Of a stretch of DNA of 64,000 bases, positions 1 to 18,115 are shown in pieces; the stretch's first letter is position 1, and each line of letters begins with the position of its first letter. Below the pieces are notes generated by a model. That model saw only the letters and a list, made by a program, of their open reading frames with translations. It was not told the origin of the DNA and did no database searches. The stretch lies in the NCBI GenBank assembly GCA_030522415.1, contig CM060113.1, forward strand, positions 1,589,059 through 1,653,058. The letters are read 5' to 3'. Source of the DNA: Channallabes apus (Eukaryota > Chordata > Actinopteri > Siluriformes > Clariidae). A program made the position numbers and the translations under genes.

Positions 1-7
1 TTTAACA

Positions 8-9
<2 letters not shown>

Positions 10-47
<38 letters not shown>
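10..47. repeat. (TG)n microsatellite
   Basis: Perfect TG dinucleotide run directly upstream of the L2 3' fragment. One of about thirty long (TG)n/(CA)n tracts in the window. Confidence 0.95.
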
Positions 48-50
<3 letters not shown>

Positions 51-51
51 A

Positions 52-280
52 GGATGGGTTCCCTGTCCAGTCTGGTTCCTCTCCAGGTTTCTTCCTGTCA
101 CCATCTCAGGAAGTTTTTCCCTCAGCACCGTCACACTCGAGTCGTTCATCAGGGACGATCTGATCAGCACACACACTCACATCTCATACACACTTATAAT
201 TCTGTTCATTGTGTAAAGCTGCTTTGCGACAATGACAATTGTTAAAAACACGATACAAATAAAATTTAATTGAATAAATC
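52..280 (+). mobile_element. L2-type LINE, 3' end only
   Basis: The stretch begins with the GAGGATGGGTTCCC-like block, continues through 'ATCAGGGACGATCTGATC' and 'GTAAAGCTGCTTTG', and finishes at an AATAAAATTTAATTGAAT tail. The same 3' sequence is found, more or less complete, at 55711-55940 (plus) and, in reverse, at the 3' end of the long L2 at 18116-21038. Only the 3' UTR remains, as expected for 5'-truncated retrotransposition. The match is by comparison inside the window; the L2 label is family knowledge. Confidence 0.75.
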
Positions 281-366
281 AGCAGCATCTGTTTGCAAAG
301 TGTGTATTTCAGTACTGCAGCCTTCAGCTGATCGGTTTATGTTAAAGCTGTGTGTAAATCAGTGTG

Positions 367-401
<35 letters not shown>

Positions 402-1171
402 GATAAATTAGAACTTTTCTAAGATTGTGAGGCTTCTTTGTTTATCCATCTACAGTATCTATTGATGTTTTAATTTTACCTTTCTTATTTTAATATTAAA
501 AGCATTTATTTAATTATTTTTTTAAGGATAAAAGCTTGAGGTTATATTTTATATACATTTTATAAAACACTTACGTGTATTGTTGTGAACTTGTTCACAA
601 ACTGAAATACAAATTACAATTTCAAACGATTTCAGGAATAAATTCTTGAAAATGAACAGATTACGAGTTCTACATAAAGTCACACAAATACAGTACAGTA
701 TCAATAGGTGGCGCTCTATGAGTTTGTTTTTATTGGCTTTTAGAAAAGCTTGTCAGAAAGATTTATGGTGTGTGTGGCTGAGACTACAGGTGTGTATCGG
801 GTTGCCGTGTGGTGCTGAGGCTGCTGGTGTTTCTACGTCTCGGGAGTTTTTCAGGGTTTGTGGGGACTCTACTGGTTTAGGCCACGCCCACTTTAGGTTT
901 AAATCCTAAATCCATATTTATCGCATGCAACTGAGAAACAAACACGTCACAAAGAGACAGCGGATTTTTATTTTTGGACAAAAACTGTTACAGCAGACCA
1001 ACAAAGATGATGATGATGTAATCGATGTTTAGGTACGTACAGTATGTAACGAATGACATCATAATGTGATCAGGAACATGACTGTCTAACTGCATATCGA
1101 CACTGATGTGATTTTGGGGCATGAATTAAAAACATGAATAAATGAATGATTGATTATAACGTGTCCCGTGT
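281..1171. other. 3' flank of gask1b, no gene seen
   Basis: AT-rich sequence with a (CA)n run at 369-399. The part near 970-1171 is probably the 3' UTR of the minus-strand gask1b gene. I see no coding potential; the 87-codon open frame at 646-909 has no recognisable protein features. Confidence 0.6.
967..972 (-). terminator. Candidate poly(A) signal of gask1b
   Basis: TTTATT on the plus strand reads AATAAA on the minus strand, about 200 bp downstream of the gask1b stop codon. It is the first such hexamer I noticed in this orientation, so the role is inferred from position. Confidence 0.45.
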
Positions 1172-5980
<4,809 letters not shown>

Positions 5981-7007
5981 CTCCGCATGGACTCGGACAG
6001 CTGGAGGCCGGAGCTCGTGCAGAATAAACCCGAGTAATTTCCCCGGTAGTGTTGATGATGAAAGCGGCGAGTGTGAGGCAGAAACAGCATCAGTTCTTAA
6101 TGTCGCATCAAAAGCCGACAGTTGCGCAGAGCGCATGACGCGCGCGAGGGATCTGAACAAACCAGCTGCAGGATGAGGAATAAAACACACTCGGTCTCTC
6201 TGCGCTTCATCTTCACCTGCACAGAACCAAAAGTCCAGTTAGTCTCCGCTACTGTCCTCTTCCCGATAATAACCCGAACCGCACTGGAGGTCTAATCCCA
6301 TAATAAACACTGATCGGATCGGATCCAGTCCCGGAGGAACACAACCCCGTGTCCGACTGTCCACAGACGGAGAATCACCCTGAAGTCCTTCACACTGAAC
6401 AGTTCACAAACTTTTAGGTATTACAGCGCCACCTCCTGGTAGAACTTGGATAAAGTGTTTTATTTCAAAAACCTGATTTTTTAATTTCCACCAACCTCTC
6501 AATCCTAATCTATTAATCTTATAGAATAAACATACAGTGTAAAAAGTGGCACTGGGCTTAATTAACACTTGTTAAATTAATATTAGTAACAAATACATAA
6601 TAAAATTTACTTACTGCATTCTGGAGTCAAATTAAGCTGATTTATACAAATGCTGATTATTTATCCGTTTAAAATCAGCGAGGAAAAAATGGGGAAATTT
6701 TAATGACATTTTTCTGGCCGTGTTCTACTGCCATGCAAATTCCACCCAAGTTTGTACATCCAGACAGACAGACAGACCAGGTGCCACGTGCTGCACGATC
6801 TGCATTTTTCTTAATGTGAGATTTGGTAGCAGTTAATTTTTTTTTTTACAGACAGTTGTGAAATATACACATTTTATTGTGTGGTTAAATTCAGTTAAGC
6901 TATTTCCTCTCAGTCTGTTCTAAAGTAAAGACGTCCTCTCACTCTGCTCTGTTTTGGCTTAGCATGGTAGTTCGGTGTGTGAATTTTATTACAATGTGTG
7001 TTATATA
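5981..7007. other. gask1b 5' region and spacer to Tc1 element
   Basis: The part from 5981 to about 6420 is GC-richer and probably holds the gask1b 5' UTR and promoter (minus strand). Beyond 6420 the DNA becomes AT-rich, with a short CAGA run near 6764. No other gene is visible. Confidence 0.5.
6097..6210 (-). other. Upstream ORF in gask1b leader
   Basis: An ATG at 6210 opens a 37-codon frame, out of frame with gask1b, that stops at 6097. It begins with a basic then hydrophobic stretch. If transcription starts upstream, it would lie in the 5' UTR and could lower translation of the main frame. Only the open frame is seen; expression is unknown. Confidence 0.3.
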
Positions 7008-8390
7008 CAGGTCCTTCTCAAAAAATTAGCATATTGTGATAAAGTTCATTATTTTCTGTAATGTACTGATAAACATTAGACTTTCATATATTTTAGATTC
7101 ATTACACACAAACTGAAGTAGTTCAAGCCTTTTATTGTTTTAATATTGATGATTGTGGCATACAGCTCATGAAAACCCAAAATCCCTATCTCAAAAAATT
7201 AGCATATCATGAAAAGGTTCTCTAAACGAGGTATTAACCTAATCATCTGAATCAACTAATTAACTCTAAACACCTGCAAAAGATTCCTGAGGCTTTTAAA
7301 AACTCCCAGCCTGGTTCATTACTCAAAACCGCAATCATGGGTAAGACTGCCGACCTGACTGCTGTCCAGAAGGCCATCATTGACACCCTCAAGCAAGAGG
7401 GTAAGACACAGAAAGACATTTCTGAACGAATAGGCTGTTCCCAGAGTGCTGTATCAAGGCACCTCAGTGGGAAGTCTGTGGGAAGGAAAAAGTGTGGCAG
7501 AAAACGCTGCACAACGAGAAGAGGTGACCGGGCCCTGAGGAAGATTGTGGAGAAGGACCGATTCCAGACCTTGGGGGACCTGCGGAAGCAGTGGACTGAG
7601 TCTGGAGTAGAAACATCCAGAGCCACCGTGTACAGGCGTGTGCAGGAAATGGGCTACAGGTTGCAAATTTTGCATGTCATTGGGAAATCAAGGTGCCAGA
7701 GTCTGGAGGAAGACTGGGGAGAGGGAAATGCCAAAATGCCTGAAGTCCAGTGTCAAGTACCCACAGTCAGTGATGGTCTGGGGTGCCATGTCAGCTGCTG
7801 GTGTTGGTCCACTGTGTTTTATCAAGGGCAGGGTCAATGCAGCTAGCTATCAGGAGATTTTGGAGCACTTCATGCTTCCATCTGCTGAAAAGCTTTATGG
7901 AGATGAAGATTTCATTTTTCAGCACGACCTGGCACCTGCTCACAGTGCCAAAACCACTGCTAAATGGTTTACTGACCATGGTATTACTGTGCTCAATTGG
8001 CCTGCCAACTCTCCTGACCTGAACCCCATAGAGAATCTGTGGGATATTGTGAAGAGAAAGTTGAGAGACACAAGACACAAGAATCTGCAAAAGGATTCCC
8101 GACCAAGTATTGAGTGCAGAACTGAACATAATTATATGAAGGTTGACTTTTTTTGTATTAAAAACACTTTTCTTTTATTGGTCGGATGAAATATGCTAAT
8201 TTTTTGAGATAGGGATTTTGGGTTTTCATGAGCTGTATGCCACAATCATCAATATTAAAACAATAAAAGGCTTGAACTACTTCAGTTTGTGTGTAATGAA
8301 TCTAAAATATATGAAAGTCTAATGTTTATCAGTACATTACAGAAAATAATGAACTTCATCACAATATGCTAATTTTTTGAGAAGGACCTG
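7008..8390 (+). mobile_element. Tc1-like transposon with internally deleted transposase
   Basis: TIRs start CAGGTCCTTCTC and end GAGAAGGACCTG, are flanked by TA on both sides, and extend inward about 200 bp with an inner repeat of the CAAAAAATTAGCATAT motif (IR/DR type). The transposase begins at 7337. The first frame (7337 to about 7675) holds the paired-like helix-turn-helix region (residues about 1-115, ending in GYRLQI). A second frame (about 7660-8090) holds SVMVWGAMSAAGVGPLCF, HDLAPAHSAK (second catalytic Asp) and NSPDLNPIENLWD (catalytic Glu). Between the two frames a segment that should contain the first catalytic Asp is missing and the frame shifts, so this copy cannot make an active DDE transposase. 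The copy at 61271-62635 has exactly the same junction. Confidence 0.93.
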
Positions 8391-8484
8391 TATATATATA
8401 ATATTCTTTAAAGAGGCCGTCGGGCAAGTCGATGTTTCAGAGTTAGCGTTAGCTTCCCCTCCCCCAGTTTAACAAGTGATTAGC

Positions 8485-8520
8485 TGACCTTGACACTGAC
8501 CTTGACACTGACCTTGACAC
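8485..8520 (-). promoter_or_regulatory. Three tandem TCAAGGTCA-type nuclear receptor half-sites
   Basis: The 12-bp unit TGACCTTGACAC is repeated three times without mismatch. Its core TGACCTTGA is the reverse complement of TCAAGGTCA, the known extended half-site for NR5A (SF-1/LRH-1) and ERR receptors. It lies about 2.8 kb upstream of the ADH-A start codon and 2.3 kb upstream of the gask1b start. The motif is seen; its use as an enhancer is inferred. Confidence 0.4.
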
Positions 8521-10515
8521 TGAGTGTCTGACTGCAGCAGGTAACTGTTGCTCTAGCGGTGAGGAATTAACTTAAACATTTACCTTTTGTGTTTTGAACT
8601 GAGCTCAATATAAAGTATTAAATTAAAGGGGACACGTGTAGTAACAGAATATTGTATGATTCTTTATGATGAATATGACCCGCCTCTGTAACAGTCTCAT
8701 AATGCTGTTTACTAGTTTTAATGTTAAAATAAAAACTCTTGATACATGCAGTTATGAAGTATTTGCATTTGAAGTAAACAGTTATTGTCCATTTACCAGC
8801 TTCTGATGCTGCACATGTTGGACTCGTGTTTATCACGTCTGCAAATAAATGTCAATGTTACGAATGTTAAATGCTGTTCCTGTTGTTTTTATGTTAACCA
8901 GCACAAGCATTTAAGTAACTTAGAAATATTACAATTGTTTCAATGAAGTGACATCCAATATTATTGAGTAGATTTGATTTATAATTTAACTGTATTTAGA
9001 AGATTTATCTTTAAAAGTAAATCAGGTTCACTTAAATACTTAATTAATGTTAGTCAATTTCTCTCAAATATTCAATAAAAATAAATATCTTCCAGATTTC
9101 TCTCAGATATTGATTGAATGTAACAAATTTTTTTTTAGTAAACGTAAAACTGGTTTCCTTAAAATTATTTAATTTAGCTTAAAATATTTATGCTGAATAC
9201 ATTATATTTTTGACAGTTAATATTAAATCCAACACAATAAAATACTTTAATTTACAATTAAATATATATATATTGTGTTACATTTAAATAATTTATTCTA
9301 TGTTTCTTACTCATCATTATAGTAGTAAAATTTACTTAAATATGTTAAGTGTCACTTTGTTGCCATAATTATTTTGATCAGATTTTTTACAGTGTAGAAT
9401 CAGGAATCAAGAAATGTTTTAGCTGCTACAGCAGAAACTGGCTGATTAAAATTTTTTTTTTTAAATAATTAAAAGAATGGTTTCAGTTTATCACAGCATC
9501 GCACAAAACATGTTGGACAGAATTGATTTAAACACTTTTCCAGTTCATTATGTATCTGGCTGAAGAGAAATCTGAGCCATAAGTTCAGTTAAATTGTTGA
9601 GTTGAAGGGAAGTTATGGACATTTATCACCCAGATTAATAACCACGATTTTTGACAGCATACTGCGCATACATCACACTGTGTCTTATAACGACCGCTGG
9701 ACTGAATCTCCTGAATCTCCTGCAGTCCTTTGATCTTCTGTCTGTAGTTTAATCTGCAGCATCAGTTTAAATCTAAATGTTGAGTAAAAGTGATGTTATG
9801 AACAGTTATGTGCTGGATTTAATAATCTACTGTATAATAATCTACTAATGCGCTACTGTCTCAATGTAAACAAACACCTGCAGCAATAGATATTAATTAG
9901 AAAAGATAAAGTGAATATTTTGACTGGGATTAGTTCATATTTTCACTTTGTCTGAAATAACAGCGCTGAAGTGGTATAAGTGAATTTTAACACGCTGGAG
10001 TCGTTTTAAGACAAAACTTCATCTTTATCTGATCTACTTTTTCCATTTCTCATCTGTGATTCTCTCTCCGATTACCGAACAGGGAGTGTATTTGTCTGAG
10101 CACCAAAGAAGGACAACTTAGTGTAAACAAGGCGTCAGATACTCAACCTTGTACATCTTTACACTTTTTATTTTGTAGGTGCATTTTTTATTTGCTCCCA
10201 ATCCCTTTTAATGTACACAGGCCTGCAGAAAGTAAGTACACCCCCTGAGATTAATGATGAGCAGATCAGACTGACCCATGAGTGCGGGTCAGGAGTGTAA
10301 CAGAGACACACAGTCAGGGGTCTGGAGGTGAAATCCTTCTCTCTACTGCTAACAGAATTATAGTTGAGTTTAAAGTACAGAGTAAATCAGAGTGAAACAC
10401 GTCTTCATGCCGATGTGTAGAGAAGAACAACACGTTCTCAGTCTGGACCTGGACCAGGTGTCGCTCCGAATACCACTAAAGCAAAGCGAAGCGTTAATCA
10501 GGTATTAATAACTAA

Positions 10516-10518
<3 letters not shown>

Positions 10519-10568
<50 letters not shown>
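10519..10568. repeat. (CA)n microsatellite
   Basis: Perfect CA run of about 50 bp in the spacer upstream of ADH-A. Confidence 0.95.
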
Positions 10569-10572
<4 letters not shown>

Positions 10573-10867
10573 AACACTTTTAATATGTTTTAGTGCAGGC
10601 ATTTTATTATAAATATTTCTTCCATTATTGTTTGAAAAACAAAAGTTTTTTGTTGTTGGTTATTTTAATGAATTAATTTATTAAAAGCAATATAAAGAGA
10701 AATCAATGATTTAAAAAAAGAAAAAAAATAGAAAATAATACAAGGAGATTTTATTAGTAATTTATAATTGGATTGTTGCTCTAATTAAATATTAGATCAC
10801 GCGGATATAAAAGAAAAAGAAAAAAGAGAGGGAAGAAAGAAAGAGAAAATGGTGTAACAAAAATGTC

Positions 10868-10915
10868 TGATTTATTTATTTTATTTTATTTTATTTTATT
10901 TTATTTTATTTTATT
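10868..10915. repeat. (TTTTA)n microsatellite
   Basis: About nine copies of a TTTTA pentanucleotide, perfect after the first unit. Confidence 0.9.
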
Positions 10916-11005
10916 GTTACCTAAATGACAAGAAGCTGCACCTTCATGTGTCAAATGTATTTCTGCTATCTGGAGGAAATAAACCTCTGAGTTGATGCAG
11001 TTGGT

Positions 11006-11109
11006 GTGCAGCAGGTGGCAGTGTTGAGTTTATGACTTACAGAATTACAGAAGAAGCACAGAAGTCTCAGACAGGACACACACACACACACACACACACT
11101 TCAGCAGAG
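11006..11109 (+). other. Candidate non-coding exon 1 / promoter-proximal block of ADH-A
   Basis: The block beginning GTGTGCAGCAGGTGGCAGTG and ending CAGCAGAG|GTAATGT is shared with ADH-B (21041-21153), where it also ends at a donor-like GAG|GTAATGT. In both genes the coding exon with the ATG is preceded by an acceptor-like AG (11289 region in A; CTTTTTAAG in B). A spliced 5' UTR is therefore likely. Transcript data would be needed to confirm it. Confidence 0.5.
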
Positions 11110-11205
11110 GTAATGTTGTGTCTCTGTAAAAGTAATAATGTTTAATAATGATAGAAGTGAAATTAACTAGTGTACACTTTCGCTTTACCTTGAATGTTCC
11201 ATGAC

Positions 11206-11258
<53 letters not shown>

Positions 11259-11307
11259 TTATTTATAAAGAGAAGGAGGTGTAACAGAGGATCTTGTTTA
11301 GATCAGG

Positions 11308-14802
<3,495 letters not shown>

Positions 14803-15363
14803 GCTGTGAGCATCAAATCTCGGCTGATTAACCACGATGACATCATCAGTCACCATGGCAACGCACTCACACTCCAGTGGGTCTCTGAGCTGCTAGAAGT
14901 TTAAAACCTAAAGTGAAAATGTAAAGTTTAAAAGGAAACACAGTGACGTAGACGGGAACTCTGGACAGAAGACGTGTTTGTTCGTGTGTTAATGCTGATT
15001 GTGTAAATAAATAAATGCTACCATAAGTGGGCGGGGCCACATCATTACATCACCTGAGGATAATATATGTGATGATGAGCCTGATAACGCCGCCTCATAG
15101 CTGCTGTTCAGCGTCACGATACACAAACGTCATGAATATTTGGAATGTTTTCGGTTCAGTGAAGTAAAAAAAGATAAAATAATAACATTTCTTTTCATTT
15201 ATTCTGAATGTAACTTGTGAACATATAAACTTGTACACACTTGTAAATAGGCAAAAAAAAATAGACCGTCAAGGTACACACCTTTATTAAAAAAAAAAAA
15301 CAAATCTAGATATACTGTATGTGTGTGTGTGTGTGTGTGCTAGAACAGTAATACTGTGACTAG
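14803..15363. other. ADH-A 3' UTR and flank
   Basis: The first about 200 bp resemble the sequence after the ADH-B stop (the GATTAACCAC and CATCAGTC blocks), so they are likely 3' UTR. A (TG)n run lies at 15319-15339. No other gene is seen. Confidence 0.6.
15006..15011 (+). terminator. Candidate poly(A) signal of ADH-A
   Basis: AATAAA about 205 bp after the stop codon at 14802, the first good hexamer downstream. Confidence 0.6.
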
Positions 15364-15990
15364 CAGTGGCGACCGGTCACTAGGGGGCGCTGGGGCGACG
15401 CCCCTTAAAGTTAGGCAGAGAAGAATGCTACTTTAACATGTAATTATTTAACATCATAATTATTTATTTTAATAATGAAATAAAGTCATTTAGTCCAAAT
15501 ATTCTGCTTTATATCTTAATATAATTTATTTACAATTAAAAAAAATCTAAACTGTATTATGTTCAGTTGTGGTCGTGTACGCCGGGCGCCGGACAAACGA
15601 GGGTCTGCGTACGCACGTACATTTTTGTAAAGCATGTGACTTCAGGCTGAGCTCTAATTGGATTCATTCAAATCATCCCTGGGGCGGAGCACCGTGCGCC
15701 CCGAACCCTTCTGTTCTTAGCAAATCAATATTGTTTTAAAATATTTGGCCTCGTGTGATTGGTCCAGTCTCAACGAGTCTCATTAACGCTCAGCAGATTG
15801 TTAGTTAATGTATTGAATAGTGATTGACGTGGAAGCAGCTAAAGATGAGAGAAAATTCTGTAATTTGTTTGCTAAAATCCCCGTCGGAAGACGATCGGAG
15901 GAAGAAAGAAAAAACGTTAAATAGCTTGAGGAGCAGATCACCTGATCTAATTAAGCAGCAGTCACGTGATCACGCCCGAGCTCACACTCG
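15364..15990 (+). mobile_element. hAT-like transposon remnant (left end and start of transposase)
   Basis: The left end starts CAGTGGCGACCGGTCACTAG, a hAT-type terminus. About 480 bp in, an open frame (from about 15845) encodes a stretch with SLRSRSPDLIKQQSRDHAR. This resembles the N-terminal LGRPxPDLxxxQ motif of ZMYM1-like hAT transposases. The remainder is missing and no right terminus is visible, so this is a truncated copy. The family assignment rests on motif resemblance only. Confidence 0.45.
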
Positions 15991-16019
15991 GTGCTTCTCC
16001 AGCACTTCTTATGGTTATT

Positions 16020-16115
16020 TACAGGCGTGGAGTTTGCATGTTCTCCCTGTGCTTGGTGGGTTTCCTCTGGGTTCTCCGGTTTCCTCCCACAGTCCCATGA
16101 AAAACAGATTAGGTA
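16020..16115 (+). mobile_element. DANA-like SINE fragment
   Basis: The core GGAGTTTGCATGTTCTCCC followed by GGTTTCCTC...CTCCGGTTTCC is shared with the SINE at 22780-23005. The tRNA-like head is absent. A (TG)n run follows at 16139-16159. Confidence 0.7.
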
Positions 16116-16769
16116 AATTGTAGTGTACTAAAATTAGAGTGTGTGTGTGTGTGTGTGTGATGACTGGAGGTCCTATCACAGTTGTAAAATGAGAATAAAT
16201 ACACTGATGATCACCACTGGCCTTCACGGTTCCTGGTCGGACTACAGAGGTTCCTAGGTGGAACATTAACGTTAAAAGTTGTTGTTTCTTCTTTGCTTTG
16301 ATGAAGTTTGTTCATCTGTAACTGAACAGCAGCACGTAGCAGCAAAAACTCAATAACTCAACAATAACTCAATAATGCTAATTAATGGCGACGTGTTTCA
16401 CAGCGTAAGTAATGTGAATAACTCTGGTGTGCTGCTGCGAGGAGCTGCGATGACGTTTTCATCCTGTTTTGTGAAAATCCACATCTGTCAAAGTCCCCTT
16501 GAGACAGTTTACACTCAGTTTGTCCCACAGTGGTGGAGGTCATGTAGCGTTGATCCACATGTTTCATACATACTGTAGGTGCTGGAGCATCAGTAGGACA
16601 ACACCTGCAATGTAGGCGTCTGAATTATCTGGGTGAAATTTATCGATGGTGGGCAAAATACACAAATCCTGAGTAACAGTATAGACACCTTAGCGCAAAT
16701 ATTACTCAAGTAAAAGGAGAAGTCCTGTATGTCCTGTATGTCCACGTCAACTTGAGAGAAAATTACTCA

Positions 16770-17152
16770 TTTACATTTACATTTAGTCATTTGGCACACA
16801 CTCTTATCCAGAGCGACTTACATTTTTATCTCATTACACATCTGAGCAGTTGTACTCCCAGTAGAATCAAAGGTATTGAGCTTATATAATCTCTCTCTCT
16901 CTGTCTCTCTCTGTCTCTCCCTCTGTCTCTCTGTCTCTCCCTCTGTCTGTCTAACCCTAGGGCCATGTAGATTTGGAGTTTTTTTTCTCCCTTAATAACG
17001 TAAAACTTCATTTAAAAACTGCATTTTGTGTTCAATTATGTTATCTTTGACTAATAGTTAACGGTTTTTGATGAGCAGAAACATTTAAGTGTGACAAACA
17101 TGCAAAAGAATAAGAAATCAGGAAGGGGGCAAATAGTTTTTCACACCACTGT
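16770..17152. repeat. Dispersed fish repeats and CTGT-rich tract
   Basis: At 16770-16850 there is the widespread teleost block CATTTACATTTAG...TTATCCAGAGCGACTTACA, also found in part at 56803-56855. A TCTC/TGTC-rich tract lies at 16889-16952. At about 16980-17152 a stretch containing AAACATTTAAGTGTGACAAA and ending TTTTTCACACCACTGTA looks like the end of a MITE. None carries a gene. Confidence 0.5.
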
Positions 17153-17815
17153 ATTTCATGCTCTTTTATGCTTTAGTGTCTCTAACGTTTGTTAAATTAA
17201 AATCTTTCAATGATCTTAATTGCAAAGGTGGGTATAGAGTAGCCAAAACTTTTACTGAGTAAGAGGAGCTGTCCGTCAACATGTTATAACTTTAGTAGAA
17301 GTAAAAAGTGTTTGGTGAAAAGAAGTACTGAGTAACTGTTTCATCATAATGTCTGATTTATTATTATAATTTTTTTTTTTTTTTAAAGAAATTATGTAAG
17401 CAGTCAAACAAATAATAAAATAAATGAAATAAATAAAAAGAAAATCAATTAATTAAAAAAATATATATTTTACAAAATAAAAAATTAAGAAACAAATTTC
17501 TTAATCTCCTTTTTTTTTTTTACAACATAAAACTTTTGAAACAAATGTTTGAACAGTGTGAACTATTTCCAGTGTAAGATAAACTGTATATTCAGTTTCC
17601 CTCCAAATGGCTCAGCAGATAGAAAATAACATGAGAACATTTACAAGAGTCTCACTTTACCATCAACTGTGTCGAGCAGAACAAAATACTCATAAAGAAA
17701 AATTCATAATTGTTTGAAGCAACACAGTATAACAATGAAAAATGGCCAAAAATAAAATCAGCATCAATACTGTCTTTTGGCCGTGGGTGTGTTTGTGTGT
17801 TTGTGTGTGTTGCAG
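17153..17815. other. AT-rich spacer before the orphan ADH exon
   Basis: Homopolymer- and AT-rich sequence. I looked for ADH exon 1 and exon 2 sequences ([11 protein letters not shown]) here and saw none. Confidence 0.6.
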
Positions 17816-17966
17816 ATAGCAGCGAGCGGTGTGTGTCACACAGACTGGACATATTTGTGTGATTGTAACAAAGGACTAAAGTCGCAGGTGTTTCCTTTTG
17901 TTCTGGGTCACGAAGGCGCCGGTGTGGTGGAGAGTGTCGGCCCGGGAGTGACCAATTTACAGCCTG
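17816..17966 (+). pseudogene. Orphan ADH exon 3 (remnant of a third tandem copy)
   Basis: The exon is 151 bp, the same length and phase as exon 3 of copies A and B, with an intact TTGCAG acceptor and a GTACAC donor. It stays open throughout (50 codons) and keeps the zinc ligand motifs GVCHTDW and LGHEGAG. It differs from both functional copies at many positions (for example [12 protein letters not shown]). No exon 2 lies in the 3 kb upstream. Downstream the DNA runs after about 150 bp into the L2 insertion and then the ADH-B promoter, so exons 4-9 are gone. It is most simply the relic of a third gene. Use as an alternative exon cannot be excluded because it keeps splice sites and frame. Confidence 0.85.
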
Positions 17967-18115
17967 GTACACACACACACACACACACACACTATGACCA
18001 GAATGTAGAGCAGTCATCATTACTATTATTTTATATACAGAATTATTTAATTCCTCTTTCGTTTCTGCTACAGTAACCCTGTAACCCGACAGTAACCCTA
18101 CAGTAACCCTGTATT
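17967..18115. repeat. Intron-like remnant with ACAGTAACCCT repeats
   Basis: A (CA)n run at 17969-17992 follows the orphan exon donor. Near 18071-18115 the 11-bp motif ACAGTAACCCT recurs about four times just before the 3' end of the L2 element. Confidence 0.6.

Larger units (their letters stand above)
8391..11005. other. AT-rich spacer upstream of ADH-A
   Basis: No coding potential seen. It contains the triple TGACCTTGACAC repeat (8485-8520), a possible repeat end at about 10220-10240 (GCAGAAAGTAAGTACACCC), a (CA)n run at 10519-10568 and an ATTTT pentanucleotide run at about 10868-10915. Confidence 0.6.

Noticed and set aside
10220..10480. Possible further transposon end (GCAGAAAGTAAGTACACCC)
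   Set aside because: Only one end-like motif; no inverted partner or target duplication found.
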